Of a stretch of DNA of 64,000 nucleotides, positions 1-11,846 are shown in pieces (positions within the stretch are counted from its first letter, which is position 1; each line of letters starts with the position of its first letter). The notes under the pieces were generated by a model. The model ran no database searches. It saw only the letters and a program-made list of their open reading frames with translations, and was not told where the DNA came from. A program made the translations under genes and the position numbers. The DNA is from Adenanthera pavonina (lineage: Eukaryota > Streptophyta > Magnoliopsida > Fabales > Fabaceae). The stretch spans positions 3,335,501 to 3,399,500 of the forward strand of contig JAIVEN010000024.1 in assembly GCA_026686845.1 (NCBI GenBank), in the 5' to 3' direction.

Positions 1-2264
1 TGAGAACTCATATTTTCTGGAGTATTGCAATGAGCATGGAATTGACCACAACTTCTCAGCCCCAAGAACTCCTTAACAAAATGGAGTAGTAGAAAGGAAG
101 AACAAAACCATTGGAGAGATGGCTAGAGCTATGCTGAATGAAAAGGAACTATCTCAGTGTTTTGGGCTGATGCAGTAAATATAGCAAGTTACATCATAAA
201 TAGAGCCTACATCAGACCAATCCTTGGAAAGACTCCATACGAGCTGTACAAGGTAAGAAAGCCAAATCTGTCTCATCTCCATGTGCTCAGGTGCAAATGC
301 TTCATTCACAACAATGGGCAAGAAAATCTGGGTAAGTTTGATCCCAAATCTGATGAAGGTATATTTCTGGGCTATTCTAGTAGAAGTAAGGCATATAGAG
401 TTTTCAATAAAAAGTCTAACTTGGTAGAGGAATCTGTGCATGTAGTGTTTATCGAAAATGAAACTGCTTCTAAACATGTTTCTGATGAAGATAATCTTGT
501 TTCAAACTTTAAAAAGTTTGATATTTCTAATGAAGGTATAATTGAACCTCCAAAAATATCTGAATCTGTTGATATAGAGGAAGATATTCAAGAGAGAGAT
601 TTTGAAGAAGAAAATAATGAAGAAACATCTCAAGAACTCCCTAGAGCTTGGAGATATCAAAGGAATCATCCAGTTGATCAAGTGATAGGGAATGTTCAAG
701 AGAGAGTTAGAACTAGAAAATAGTTAAGGGATCAAATGATTAATTGTGCATTCATCTCACAAATTGAACCTAAATGTACTGAGGAAGCCTTAACTGATGA
801 GTACTGGATTCTAGCTATGCAGGATGAATTAAATCAGTTTGAAAGAAATCAAGTCTGGGATTTAGTGCCTAGTCCCAAAAATCATCCTATCATAGGTACC
901 AAATGGGCTTTTAGAAATAAACTTGATGAATCATGATCAATCATTAGAAACAAAGCTAGACTGGTTGCTAAAGGATATAATCAAGAAGAGGGCATTGATT
1001 TTGAGGAAACCTTTGCTCCAGTAGCTAGATTAGAAGCAATTAGAATTCTATTAGCATATGCATGCATGAAAAATATTTTGTTATATCAAATGGATATAAA
1101 GAGTGCTTTTCTGAATGGATATATCATGGAAGAAGTTTATATAGATCAACCTCCAGGTTTTAAGGATTCTACAAAACCAAACCATGTTTATAAACTGAAG
1201 AAAGCTCTTTACAGTTTAAAATAAGCCCCTAGAGCATGGTATGATAGATTGAGTAATTTTCTAACCGACAAGGGGTTTAACAGAGGAAAAGTAGATACAA
1301 CTTTATTCACTAAGAAAGAAAACAAAGATTTATTGATTGTTCAAATCTATGTTGATGATATTATATTTGGTGCTACTAATGCGGGGGGAGTTCGAAATGT
1401 CTATGATGGGTGAACTCAACTTCTTCCTTGGATTGCAAATCAGACAGTGCAATGATGGTATCTTCCTCAATCAATCCAAGTATCTTAAGGAATTGCTGAA
1501 GAAGTTTGGAATGGAAAATGCCAAGCCAATGGGGACACCTATGGCTACTGCAACCAAACTGGACATGGATGAGAAGGGAAAATTGTTTGACATAACTCAG
1601 TATAGGAGAATGATTAGATCCCTGCTGTACTTAACAGCCAGCAGACCAGACATTATGTTTAGTGTCTATATCTGTGCAAGGTTCCAATCATGTCCCAAAG
1701 AAACCCATGTAACTGTTGTGAAAAGAATATTCAGATATCTTATTGGAACATCACAGATGGGTCTTTGGTATCCAAAGGGCAATGGAGAAGATCTCAAAGG
1801 ACACACTGATGCTAACTTTGCAGGATCCAAAACTGACAGAAAAAGCACAAGTGGAACTTGTCAGTTTCTTGGAGGATCCTTGGTTTCATGGTTTAGCAAA
1901 AAGCAGAACAGTGTGGCCTTATCCACAGTAGAGGCTGAGTATGTTGCAGCTGGAAGCTGTTGTGCCCAATCATTTGGATGAAACAGCAACTGGAAGATCT
2001 TGAGGTTGAGTTGAAAGAAATACCAATAATGTGTGACAACAAAGTGGCATCAATATCACAAAGAATCCTGTCATGCATTCAAGGACAAAACATATTGAAG
2101 TTAGGCACCACTTCATAAGGGATCACGTTCTGAAAGGAGAAATTAGATTGGAATACATCCCCACAGAAGATCAAGTTGCTGACATCCTCACAAAGCCTCT
2201 ATCAGAAGACAGATATTGCAAAATCAGAAGAGAATTGGGTATGGTAAATCCCAATGAACTGTAA
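1..2264 (+). pseudogene. Copia pol fragment of element A (integrase, RT, RNase H)
   Basis: Degraded polyprotein. The integrase C-terminal part is in 1-720 (ends of the DDE region, then the GKTPYELYKVRKPNLSHLHV stretch). RT runs from about 736 to 1400, with the conserved QMDIKSAFLNGYI stretch (1087-1125) and YVDD near 1350. RNase H follows, with TDANFAGSKTDRKSTSGTCQ (1807-1866) and STVEAEYVAAGSC. The protein ends at 2264 with GMVNPNEL, as in B, C and D. Breaks visible: a lost base near 155, in-frame stops at 721 (TAG), 934 (TGA) and 1222 (TAA), a ~36-bp deletion just after YVDD near 1380 with frame change, and single-base losses near 1970 and 2040. No function is expected. Confidence 0.92.
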
Positions 2265-2940
2265 GTAAATCTTTGTGCAATTCTGTTTTTAAATCATTCA
2301 ACATTGAATTAATTCTAACTTTAGCATCGAAGGATGTTTAATTTAAGTTGCAGGTGCTCCTCATGAGATTCAATGCTGATAAATCTGAAAAATGGAGCTT
2401 ACCATAATGGAACAATCAAAGAGTGAAGAAAATGGAAGAAATTCTAAGCTTTTGGATCCATTTTGTAAGTTTTTAAAGTTGAAATTCGTATATTGATTAT
2501 GTGTTAGATGACTTTCCGTGAAAAACTAAGTTTCTGAGGAAGTCAGCATGGTCAACATTCGAATTTTGAATATCCAACAGACGAACTTTGGCCTGTTATT
2601 AGAAGAAACAGTTCTCAGTGATGCCTCAAAATTCATCTGTTGATCCTTCAAAATTCAAATTTTCAAGAACAAAATTTCAAAGTTATGAATGTCCAACATG
2701 ATGATTATACTAATGCTTATCTCTTAACATACGAATATTGGATAACTTTCACAAAGTTGAGAAATTTGAATTTCTGACTTAAAATTCGTCTGTTGAAACA
2801 TGCTCCTCAATTTTGAATCTTTGAAAGATGAAGTTTTGTATGCTTAATTCGTCTGTTGTTTGGTGGTTTGTTTGCTGCTTGGTGTTTGCTTTTGAAAATT
2901 CAAACTTTGTTGGAATAAAGTTCGTCTGTTCATCTTTGTA
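2265..2940 (+). repeat. Post-pol spacer of element A with LTR-like motif
   Basis: Non-coding spacer homologous to the region between pol and the additional ORF of B and C, seen here in plus orientation. It contains several AATTCGAATTTT-type and TTCGTCTGTT-type motifs (for example around 2560, 2582, 2785, 2850 and 2920). It stops abruptly near 2940, where LTR sequence begins. Confidence 0.75.
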
Positions 2941-3207
2941 TTGAGGCATTTGCAAGAAGCCCATTGAATTCTTGCAGTATAGTGGAAAATCTCAAGTGGT
3001 GACTTGGGGACTAGACGTAGGTTAAGTGTGGAGACCGAACCAAGATAAATATCTGAGTTTTTCTTCTCCCTATCTCTTCTCTTTTAGCTTATTGCTTTAT
3101 ACTCTGTTTTTCATTATACCTTGCTTTCTTCATCATTTTCACTTTGTGCAGAAAATTTTTAATCTTCCCAATTCAGCCCCCCTCTTGGGAAGTCAGCCTA
3201 ACTAACA
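2941..3207 (+). repeat. 3' LTR remnant of element A
   Basis: Matches the end of the B/C LTRs in the opposite orientation: GCAAGAAGCCCATTGAATTC, then the GACTTGGGGACTAGACGTAGG block, then the CCCTCTTGGGAAGTCAGCC end, closing in TAACA. About 1.6 kb of upstream LTR, including all of U3, is missing. Confidence 0.85.
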
Positions 3208-3661
3208 TTGAGATCGTAGACCAAACTTTGAAGCAGATTAAAATGACAAAGAAAAAACTATTAACAGCTCAAAGTTGGCAAAAGAGTTATGCAGATCAAA
3301 AACTATTGAAATGATAGGTCCTGAGATCATAGACCAGACTTCCAAGCTATTGGAATTTGAAGTAGGAGACTATATATTTCTTGAAGTATCTCCTATAACT
3401 GTGGTTGGTCGATCTCTTAAAATGAAAAAGGTTGGTCCCAAGTATATTTGACCTTTCGAAATCCTTTCAAAAGCTGGACCTGTAGCTCATCAGTTAGCCC
3501 TATTACCAAATCTAAGTCAAATTCATGGTGTTTTTCATGTCTCCCAATTAAAGAAATATTAGTTAGAACCTTCACATATTATAGAATATAAATGTATTGA
3601 CTTACAAGATAATATTTGCTTTAATATATTACTTGAAAGAAGAATAGATTATTGAGTCAAA
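3208..3661 (+). pseudogene. Ty3/gypsy pol 3' fragment (integrase C-terminus), element G, part 1
   Basis: Decayed gypsy polyprotein. Readable stretches are LLTAQSWQKSYADQK (about 3259-3303), FEVGDYIFLEVS (3355-3390), a VGPKYI*PFEI core (3431-3465), and HGVFHVSQLKKY just before LEPSH (3524-3570). This is the integrase C-terminal region of plant gypsy elements (GPxIVxxT..AQxRQKSYAD..FxVGDxVFLKVSP). Several stops and frame changes are present. The sequence runs to RIDY*VK at 3661 and continues after insertion E at 11678. Confidence 0.88.
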
Positions 3662-4007
3662 TGTTAGGTTTAATGTAATATAAATTTTGATGATGACAAA
3701 TATAGAGAAATAAGGAACAAAAGTATCATATGTGTCTAACATATATAATGTTCCTTAAAGGAGTAAAATATGCATGAGCATGTATTTAATTATGTTTATA
3801 ATACATATATAATGCTATATATAAGTATATCCACTGTGTTTTTACCATGAATAATATATTTTGGATATATAAATTAAACTAACTACTTGATTTGTAAGTG
3901 AAATATATTAAATGTAGGATGGTCTAAGTAGGAAGAGTGAGCATTGGAATAAAGAAATGAAAATCAACATCATTACTCACTCAAAAAAGAAGAACAGAAA
4001 GGATGCT

Positions 4008-7000
4008 CAGAGCCATCAAAATGGGTTCGATGAGCTAAATGAGCTAATTCACCACGAGTTATGGGTTAAATGAGCATTTAACCAGCTCATTTAACCCACC
4101 TTAATTTGACGGGTCAAAAATTAAAATCTGACTTACTAGGTGGGTTAAACGAGCCAACCCACTTAACCCACAATAAATAAATAAATATATGCACACAACT
4201 CTATTTCAACATTTAAATTTTTTATATTTGTCCCAAAAAAAAAGAAATTCAAACATTTTAGACCATTCTATTGTCTTAAAATTTAGCAATATTTCAACTT
4301 TAGCATTTAACTTTCTAATGTCTAGCACACAAAAAAAGGAAAAAAAAAAGACATTCAAAATATCTCATCATTCGAATGTGCTAAACTTCAACAATATATG
4401 CTTTTTGTCTTGTATATGCAATATCATCATCAACATGAATATCTCCATTTCCACCATGCATATTAGTGTCTTCTGCAATACAATATAAATAAAAACATAT
4501 AAATTAAAAATCAAAATAAAATAATAAAATAAAAATAATTATCCAAATGAATGTATTAATAAATTACCAGTATCATTATATTCAAAACCATGTAGCCAAC
4601 TGCAAGTACAAATAAGAGCTTGGACATTATCTGAAAGGAGTGAACTTCTATACTTATTCAACACCTAAGAGCCAATGCTAAAAGTTGATTCACTAACTAC
4701 TGTAATGATTGAGATGCTAAGTAAATCACAAGCCATTTTCGAAAGTGTAGGAAACCAATATTGGTTCTCCTTCCAATATTCCAAGACATCCAAATTTTTA
4801 GAATATTTAGGATCAATGTTTGCCTCCTCCAAGTACCGGTCCAATTCGAACTATCCCTCACGAGAACATTCTTCATTGATATACTTGACATATTCCTACA
4901 TTTAAATATAAATTATTGATAACATGATAGTAATTAACAAAAAACTAATTAAAGAGATAAATCACGTATCATACAATACAAGAAACATAAACTTACATAA
5001 AAAATGGCTTCCTTATCCCCTCCTACATTAGTAGGCTCAACTGATGGTGTTGTTGTTGGCATGCATGAATCACTCACTTCACCTAATGTATTAAGTGAAT
5101 CATTTCACACTGGGAATAAAGGTAATATAACTTACTCTTGATATTGTCTAATTTCTCTTGAGAAGTTTGAGGATCAAGTCCAATGTAAGAAAAATGTAAC
5201 ACCTCAAACTTTAAACGAGGGTCAAGAATTGCTGCAAGTGCAAGGATAACACTATATTCACCCCAATATTTGTCAAATTTTTCTCTCATTCTCATGGCCA
5301 TATCTTGAATTACTGAATCACCATTCTTCAAATTATTTGTCAACAAACATTCAATTTTCCATACATGCAAGTAATATGTATTGGAAGTAGGATAACTTGA
5401 ACCAGAAAAGAAATTGGTAATCATTTTGAATGGATGTAAAAACTCACACATTTGTTCTCCTCTTTTCCACTCTTCATTTGATGGGCAATACTTGTAATTT
5501 CTATCGGTTATGGATAGTCTATCAAAAGCACGCTAATACCTAATTGCACTTTCAAGCATTATAAATGTAGAATTCCATCTAGTAGGAACATCCATTCGCA
5601 AACCAACTTTAGTGTCAATATTACCAACTATTTTGACACAATCCTTGAAATGAATCATTCTTGCCTCCGAAGCCTTCACATACTTAAGACTCTCTCTAAT
5701 CATATGTAAAGCTCCACTAGCAACTTTCAAACCCTCTTGAACTATAAGATTTAATATATGGGCACAACACCTCACGTGAAAGAACTCACCATCACATAAC
5801 AAACCAGTTTGTAAACATAATTGATCTTTCAAAATCTCTTGCATATTATCATTTGCAAAAGCATTATCCAAAGTAATGGAGAAAACTTTCATTTCAATCT
5901 CCCAATCTTTTAAGCATTCAAAAACTTTGTTGGCTAATTCAACCCCATTATGAGGAGGCTCCATTTTGGAAAATGATAGAATTTTACTATTTAGCTTCCA
6001 ATTTTCATCTATAAAATGTACAATTAAACAAATATAACCTTCATATGTACAAGCTGTCCAACAATCAAAAGTTAAACATATTCTACTAGGACTCTTATGC
6101 ATAGATTGTTTTAATTTTTCCTTTTGCTAAAGATATAACTTCGAAACATCTGCAACTGCAGTATTCCTAGTAATAAACTTTATATCAAGATTGTACAACA
6201 TGAAAAGTTCTCTGACCCATCTATATTCAACAAATGAATATGGAAGATCATGCTCAATAATGGCCATGGAAATAATCTCTCTGGCACATTTATTATCAAT
6301 TTGTCTAGACCTTAATTTTCCACCTTGATCTAACATCATTGTACCAACATCATGAAATTTAGAAAGATGTGTGCATTTAGGAATATGACATAATAGTGTA
6401 GAAGTCCTATTTTTGACCCACCACAAACATATATTTGTCCACACCCATTACATTTAGCTTTCTCTTTACCGTCAATTTTTCCTAATTTAGTGAAAGATCT
6501 CCAAACCTCTGAGGTGCAGGTTCTAGGCTTCTTACTTTGAGATTCTTCTCCTTTTTCAACCTCCCTAACTTTATTGGATAGAGAAGGAATTCTTGCTTGG
6601 TCCAAATTTATTACCTCAGTGTCACGAACACTTTTTTTTATAGGTTCCATGATAATGATTTCTGAGAAAAAACAAAAAGTTATAGAAACTAAGTATATTG
6701 ATATAAAATTCTCTTTCTATTTTTCAAAGAAATATTAGAAAAGATAACTATAAAACATTGTTTCATAGTTGCACAAAAACAATGTTATTATAAGAAAGGA
6801 GGACAATAAAAATTAAAATAAGTATCATGATATAAGACGTATGACCATGAGAAACTTTTAATTTGTTGACTTCTCTTATACTTAGAAATAACACTTTTAA
6901 GTGTGCTAATGATTGTTGCAGGCAAAACCTTTTTTTTGTGCATCGACAAAAATTCTCTAAATATAATGATCCATGAAAAGGACTATAATTATAAAAAACA

Positions 7001-7448
7001 AAAAACAATTCAAAAGGATCTGGGAGAGTACTGACCAGAAGCAAAAACGTATGCAAGAGTGCAGAACTTTGGTATTAGCAAGTGAAATAGATCGAGGACA
7101 TGAAGAGGGATAATAATAGATAATAAGCAGCTGTAATATAGATGAAATTCATATTGAATGGACTTAGGGTTTAAGATTTTATATAAAATTAGTTTTTAAA
7201 TATTATGATATATTAATTTAGATTTTAAGAGATAACTTTAAATTTGGACTTTTTTTATTTAATATTATAATGAGTTAAATGGGCTAATCCACCTAACTCG
7301 TGGGTTAGCTTATTTAGCTCATGAGTTAAATGAGTTGGGTTCATTTGATCATACTAAAAATATTTACAAAAGAGGCCTCAACTCAACTCACCAAATCAGT
7401 AGATTAAACAAGCCAACTCATCGGGCTGAACTCATTTTGACGGCTCTA
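4008..7448 (-). mobile_element. hAT-superfamily DNA transposon, inactive
   Basis: About 3.44 kb with imperfect terminal inverted repeats: the left end reads CAGAGCCATCAAAATGGGTT and the right end, reverse complemented, TAGAGCCGTCAAAATGAGTT. Both subterminal regions are packed with direct and inverted copies of a GGGTTAAATGAGC-like motif (4024-4170 and 7270-7440). Inside is a broken transposase on the minus strand. I could not find a clean 8-bp TSD; GCTC flanks both ends, so the exact borders are uncertain by a base or two. It lies within the U3 part of solo LTR E. Confidence 0.85.
4560..6650 (-). pseudogene. hAT transposase (BED finger, RNase H-like core, hATC), broken
   Basis: Read from 6650 down. 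The N-terminus is followed by a BED-type zinc finger (VWRSFTKLGKIDGKEKAKCN, then GCGQIYVCGG) that loses frame near 6410. The next frame carries EIISMAIIEHDLPYSFVEYR (about 6285-6225). The catalytic core begins near 6085 (RICLTFDCWTACTYEGYICL) and includes HVRCCAHILNLIVQEGLKVA and DVPTRWNSTF. The piece at 5451-5083 carries DKYWGEYSVILALAAILDPR. The C-terminal hATC dimerisation domain is readable at about 4880-4590 (YWKENQYWFP, SESTFSIGS, NKYRSSLLSDNVQALICT). Frameshifts and stops separate the pieces. The order matches plant RICESLEEPER/DAYSLEEPER-type and Ac-like transposases. Confidence 0.88.
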
Positions 7449-7748
7449 GCTCCAAGAATGGAAAATCAAAATGGAGCATGCCAAAAAGGAAATAATTAAG
7501 TGAAAGTAGAACTCAACATTTGAAGACCAAGTCACTAGGTATATTTTGTTTTCACTTAGGTCTTGAAGTAGAATTAATCTTTAAAAATTTACTTAATCTT
7601 GTTACCATATGTCTTAAATGAGTTAGATTAAGTAAATATAATGTTACATATGTTAGAATTGAGATATAATGGCCAACAAATGAATTTGGTGTTTGACTCA
7701 TGTTTTCAAAATGGTTTTCATGAAAAGTTTTACCTTATATTCATAACT

Positions 7749-10175
7749 TGTAACATTCTACCTCCAGACACCTCTAAGCTTGACCAAATCTTCAAGTTCT
7801 AACCAAACAAATCCCCAACATCTCAAAATAACTCTCTAAACCTTCAGCCTAGTAGAAACGAACCCTAAAACACCAAAAACTGGGCTGGGGCCGCGGCCGC
7901 TACAGTACAACTGCGGCTCTGGCCTCCCTTATTTCTCTATCGCTTCTGGCTTCGCTTGTACCGCAGCTTGGACTCTGGAGCCATGGCGCCCCATGCTAAT
8001 ACTCCATATTAGCAACTTTCATACTCTGAGGTGAACTTCCGATGCACATAACTTTATGCTCCAACCTTTGATTGACTTGATCCCAACTCCTACAAGTCAA
8101 TCTAATCCCAATCTAACCCATAGACATCACTTTCACCTCAATCCAACTCTGTATAGAGATTCTGGATCCCTGACACTGTTTTGGCCACGTATTGACCAAA
8201 ACTCACTACTAACGACCTCCAATTGCCACCAAAGGCAACTGGTCGCTTAAAGACCACTCATACAGGTTTAAAACCCTCAAACCAACTTGTCTAAAGAGGT
8301 TTCACCCCAAAGGAACCACTCGTCTGAGATTTGACCCCTTGGAACCCTAACTATACAAATGGGCTATAGGCCTTTAAACACACCACAAGGCCAAATCCTC
8401 ACTTTCATCACACATAACACATACATACCACATACATACAACCAATAATACCTTTCTCCACATATAACCATATATACATCCATACAATCCATATCCATTC
8501 ATTACAAAACCTCCTATCCTACTTGGCACAAGATACATTATCCAATATACAAACACTACATAGACTATTTCCATATACACAGCTACTCCCGTGTCTTCTC
8601 CGGACTAGTGCCAGAACTGTCACCTGAAAGGTTAGTTCATGGGAGAGGGGTGTGAGACAATGTCTCAGTAACCGGGGACAACCACACCCATATATATATA
8701 TATCTCATGCAATTCATGTATGCAATGTGAAATGAATGATATGCATGTCTCCCTCACACATAGCTAAAACCACGGACTATCATCATAACAGGACATTTCA
8801 TATAGGTAACTCCCTTCCAACAGTTGGTGAAGACCGATTCCAGGACATTACCAAGCTCACCTTACACTAATGTAACCCGACAAAAGGTTACACTAGTGCT
8901 CAGACCGTGGCTCTCCTTCCCCTAGACCACCTCGAATTGGTGGTGATTTAAGGAAGGAGTAGTCCACTGCCGCCTGGCTCGCTTGGCCATAGGGGAGGAT
9001 TTAGTGACAGGGATCCCATCCTTATCCTCCCCAATCATATATCATATCATATCATCATATATCATATCATCATCACCACCCAATCCACCATATATCACAA
9101 TCTCACAATGCCATGTGGTGATGCTCATGTATTATCATATAATCATCATCATCATATCATAGTGTCATGTATGCATCATGTCATGTCATGTCAATATCAT
9201 CATCATAATCATCATCTAGCTGTGTGCATACCACGATATATAGAAAATAGTACACACACACATATATCAATATCGTGGTATGAAAGAAACATGCATATAC
9301 ATACAATTATACATACTATCATACAATACAATACAAACAAACAAACAAACACCCAGTTACCTCAGGTTGTCAATATCATACACGTGAGTTCCACGAATTT
9401 CTTGAATAGCCCAACACGCGTGAGCCCCTCTCGAATAGCCAAACAACCTTCATAATACCGTAATATCTCAATTAACCACATATACTAAATATCCAAATAT
9501 CACACTTAACCACTTTAGGCCTAACCCAGGGTTCTAATACCCCCTTTCATGCATCATTAAGCTCTTAGGGACCATTCACACATCATACAATCCTTTACAC
9601 TTCGGATTCCTAGCACTCTCAACCAAGAACAACCTAGGGTTAAGCTCTAAACACACATAATCCCTTCATAACTCACACCTAAGCAACAAGAACACTAAAA
9701 CATACTTCATTAACCCCATTTCAATCGGTGGATTTCTTCCCAAACCGGAAATCCAACCTCACAACCAAAAATCCCAAATTCCAACTGAAGAAAATGGAGA
9801 GGGAAGAGTAGAGAACACTTACCAACTTGAATCCAAGCTCTTGATGTCTGAAAATCACTCCCAATGGTTGAAAATAGTGAACCCTAGCTCCATTTCCTAG
9901 GTTTCCTCCATCGCTCCCTTCGTTTCTTTCTTTTCCGTTCATCCAAAATGATCCGGATTTAAACAAAAATCTGGAATCTCCCTGCGACCTTAGCATCCCT
10001 CACTGTGGCTCCACCGTATTTAGCTAAAACCATGCTACTAGAAAGATTCTCACCGCGGTGGCCCTGCTTCTCGCCGCGGCGTGGAGCTCCTCCAAACTCT
10101 ACTTGAGCCTTCCTCCATCCTGTTTCCTCTGGTCCTGAACAAAAAACCAAGAAAGATATTATAAGGGGTGTTACA
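7749..10175 (-). repeat. Solo LTR F (Ty3/gypsy), minus orientation
   Basis: 2427 bp between exact TSDs TAACT (7744-7748 and 10176-10180). On the minus strand it begins TGTAACACCCCTTATAATAT and ends TAGAATGTTACA, a typical gypsy LTR start and end. There is no internal coding region, so it is a solo LTR. It contains a GC-rich patch at 7889-7990 (with GGCCGCGGCCGC), another near 10040-10085, a (TA)n run near 8690, and ATCAT-type microsatellite at about 9035-9220. The short ORFs within it look accidental. It is inserted in the U3 of solo LTR E. Confidence 0.88.
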
Positions 10176-10344
10176 TAACTTATGAAGATTATGAGGATAA
10201 ATTCTCAATCTCAAAGCTTTTCTAAGTGTTCCCTCTTCGTTTTGATGAAAAGAGTTACCTTATGTGCATAACTTATGAAGGTTATGAGGATAAAGTCTCA
10301 ATCTTAAAGCTTTTATAAGTGTTCCCTCTTCAATTTCATGAAAA

Positions 10345-10995
10345 GGGTTAAGGTTATCCACATAACGTAGGTGTCCATCATATCGTCAGCTCTGTCTAGC
10401 AAGTTATCCTGATAAGGTGGCTACCTTATTCATATAAGGGAGTAAATAGTAAAGGTCAAGTGTACTATATAGTCCGTTATTCACATAACTCAGGGAGGTT
10501 ATCCACATAACGTATGTTACAAAACTCTTGGACATCCTTCTGTTAAATTCATTATCAGTATAATCTTGGGAGGTTATCCTAATAACCTATATTTTTTCAT
10601 AAACTTAGTTTGTGTTGGCAACCTATGTTAAATTCATTATCAGCATAACCTTGGAAGGTTATCTTGATAACTTATGTTTTTCAGAAACTTAGTTTGTGCT
10701 AATTGTTTTTCGAAAACTTATTTTGTGCTGATTAAATGTTATCTGAACAAGGAATAACATCGTAAGAGGTTATTCTAATAATCCTCAAAGGTATCCAAGT
10801 TTGTGAGACGTTATTCGAACAACTAAGTAGGTTTTTATGAAAATGTTCTTAAGCTAAAAATTAGTCATTCTGGAATAAACATTATTCGCATAACCCAACT
10901 AGGTTATCCGCATAACAAAAGTTCAATATTGAAACTAAGAGTCAACGATCACCCGTTATTCACCTAACCTAAGGAGGTTATCTACATAACCTTTG
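10345..10995 (+). repeat. Array of GTTATYC-N-ATAAC near-palindromes in solo LTR E
   Basis: At least ten copies of an imperfect palindrome, best forms GGTTATCCACATAACG and GTTATTCGCATAAC, at irregular spacing: near 10353, 10403, 10477, 10500, 10571, 10655, 10768, 10811, 10884, 10906, 10956 and 10979. Neighbouring copies often sit as pairs. The array lies upstream of the TATA box at 11102, that is within U3. Confidence 0.8.
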
Positions 10996-11101
10996 TCAGA
11001 CACATTTAATGCGGTAGTTGAATAGCTCTTATTGTAGAGTAACGGCTAGAACTTATGTCTAACAGATAGATCTTGTGTCTAACATTTAGTTACATAACAA
11101 A

Positions 11102-11112
11102 TCTATAAATGG
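11102..11112 (+). promoter_or_regulatory. TATA box of solo LTR E
   Basis: TCTATAAATGG, followed by AACATTATTTGAA. The same core with closely related downstream bases occurs in the LTRs of B, C and D (TCTATAAATACAACATCATT in B/C), which supports it as the LTR core promoter. Confidence 0.7.
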
Positions 11113-11677
11113 AACATTATTTGAACTTATCAGTAACAATCTTAAGAGAGTTTATGTGAAAATTTTGTTCATATACATAAAATTTTTCTCTATCAGCATC
11201 CTCTAAAAAACTCACCTCAATAGAGTGAGCTATAAATGTATCATTTACTCTAAGAAAGAGCTTTCATTCTGTATTTATTCTTCTCTACTAATTTCTGGGT
11301 AGATTCTTAGTGTGGGGTATCAATAAGGGAGATTACACATCTTGTAAATGTGTGGGGAGAGTGGCTTCACAAGTACCTACTGAAACTTGTGGGATGTATT
11401 GAGACTTCACATGTTCCCAGATCAAACTTGTGGGATATAGTGAAAAATTCTAAGTGGTGGCTTGGGGACTAGATGTAGGCCAAGTGGTTGGGCTAAACCA
11501 ATATAAATTTTTGTGTATTGCTCTTCATCTTCTCTATTCAATTGCTACACTTAACTCTCTCTATTCATTCTTGTTTTGCTACACATCTGGTGAATTTGGG
11601 TTGTGATCCAAAAAGGGTGAAAATCTTGCATCACCTAATTCACCCCCTCTTGGGTGACCAACCAACCTAACATCAAA

Positions 11678-11846
11678 TAGCTGAGAAACAAAAACATTTC
11701 TCTAGTGAAGATGATCTGGAAAGACCTATCTATAGACGAAGCAACTTGGAAGATGGAGTCAGATATGAGACAGAAATAACCAGCATTGTTTACATAAGGT
11801 ATGTTTTAAATTTCGAGGACGAAATTTATTTTTAGGGTGGTAGAAA
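11678..11846 (+). pseudogene. Ty3/gypsy pol end (chromodomain-like tail), element G, part 2
   Basis: Direct continuation of the fragment ending at 3661 once solo LTR E and one TSD copy are removed: the frame reads from RIDY*VK into *LRNKNISLVKMIWKD. The tail VKMIWKDLSIDEATW is the chromodomain-like end of plant chromoviruses (LVKVLWxxHxxEEATWE). It is followed by the usual FxDEIYF-type end and a purine tract TTTAGGGTGGTAGAAA directly before the LTR at 11847. Placement in the Tekay/Del group is my inference from the chromodomain and the ~2.5-kb LTR. Confidence 0.85.

Larger units (their letters stand above)
1..3207 (+). mobile_element. Copia element A (SIRE-type), 3' part, internally deleted
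   Basis: Plus-strand Ty1/copia element entering from the left edge. It holds the integrase end, reverse transcriptase and RNase H, then the post-pol spacer, then only the last ~265 bp of an LTR, ending ...CAGCCTAACTAACA at 3207. Compared with B and C it lacks the additional ORF, the polypurine tract and most of the 3' LTR, so a large internal deletion joins spacer to LTR near 2940. The LTR tail keeps the family signature (rightmost part reads CCCCCTCTTGGGAAGTC). Gypsy sequence G resumes at 3208, and TTGAG (3208-3212) is the expected right copy of the target duplication; the left copy lies outside the window. Pol is heavily mutated, so this copy is dead. Confidence 0.9.
3662..11672 (+). mobile_element. 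Solo LTR E (Copia, SIRE-like), split by a hAT and by solo LTR F
   Basis: Ends TGTTAGGTTT...CCAACCTAACA with an exact 5-bp TSD TCAAA (3657-3661 and 11673-11677). Removing the hAT (about 3.44 kb) and F plus its TSD (2.43 kb) leaves about 2.1 kb of LTR with no internal coding region, hence a solo LTR. Its 3' quarter has the same plan as the B/C LTR: GGCTTGGGGACTAGATGTAGG at about 11460, and CACCCCCTCTTGGGTGACC near the end. The orientation is plus. It interrupts gypsy element G between two codons of pol. Confidence 0.9.

Noticed and set aside
4008..7448. An exact 8-bp target duplication for the hAT element
   Set aside because: The flanks share only GCTC next to the ends. A longer match could not be made, so I leave the borders approximate.
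9108..9455. 115-residue His-rich open frame
   Set aside because: It reads through ATCAT-type microsatellite inside gypsy solo LTR F.
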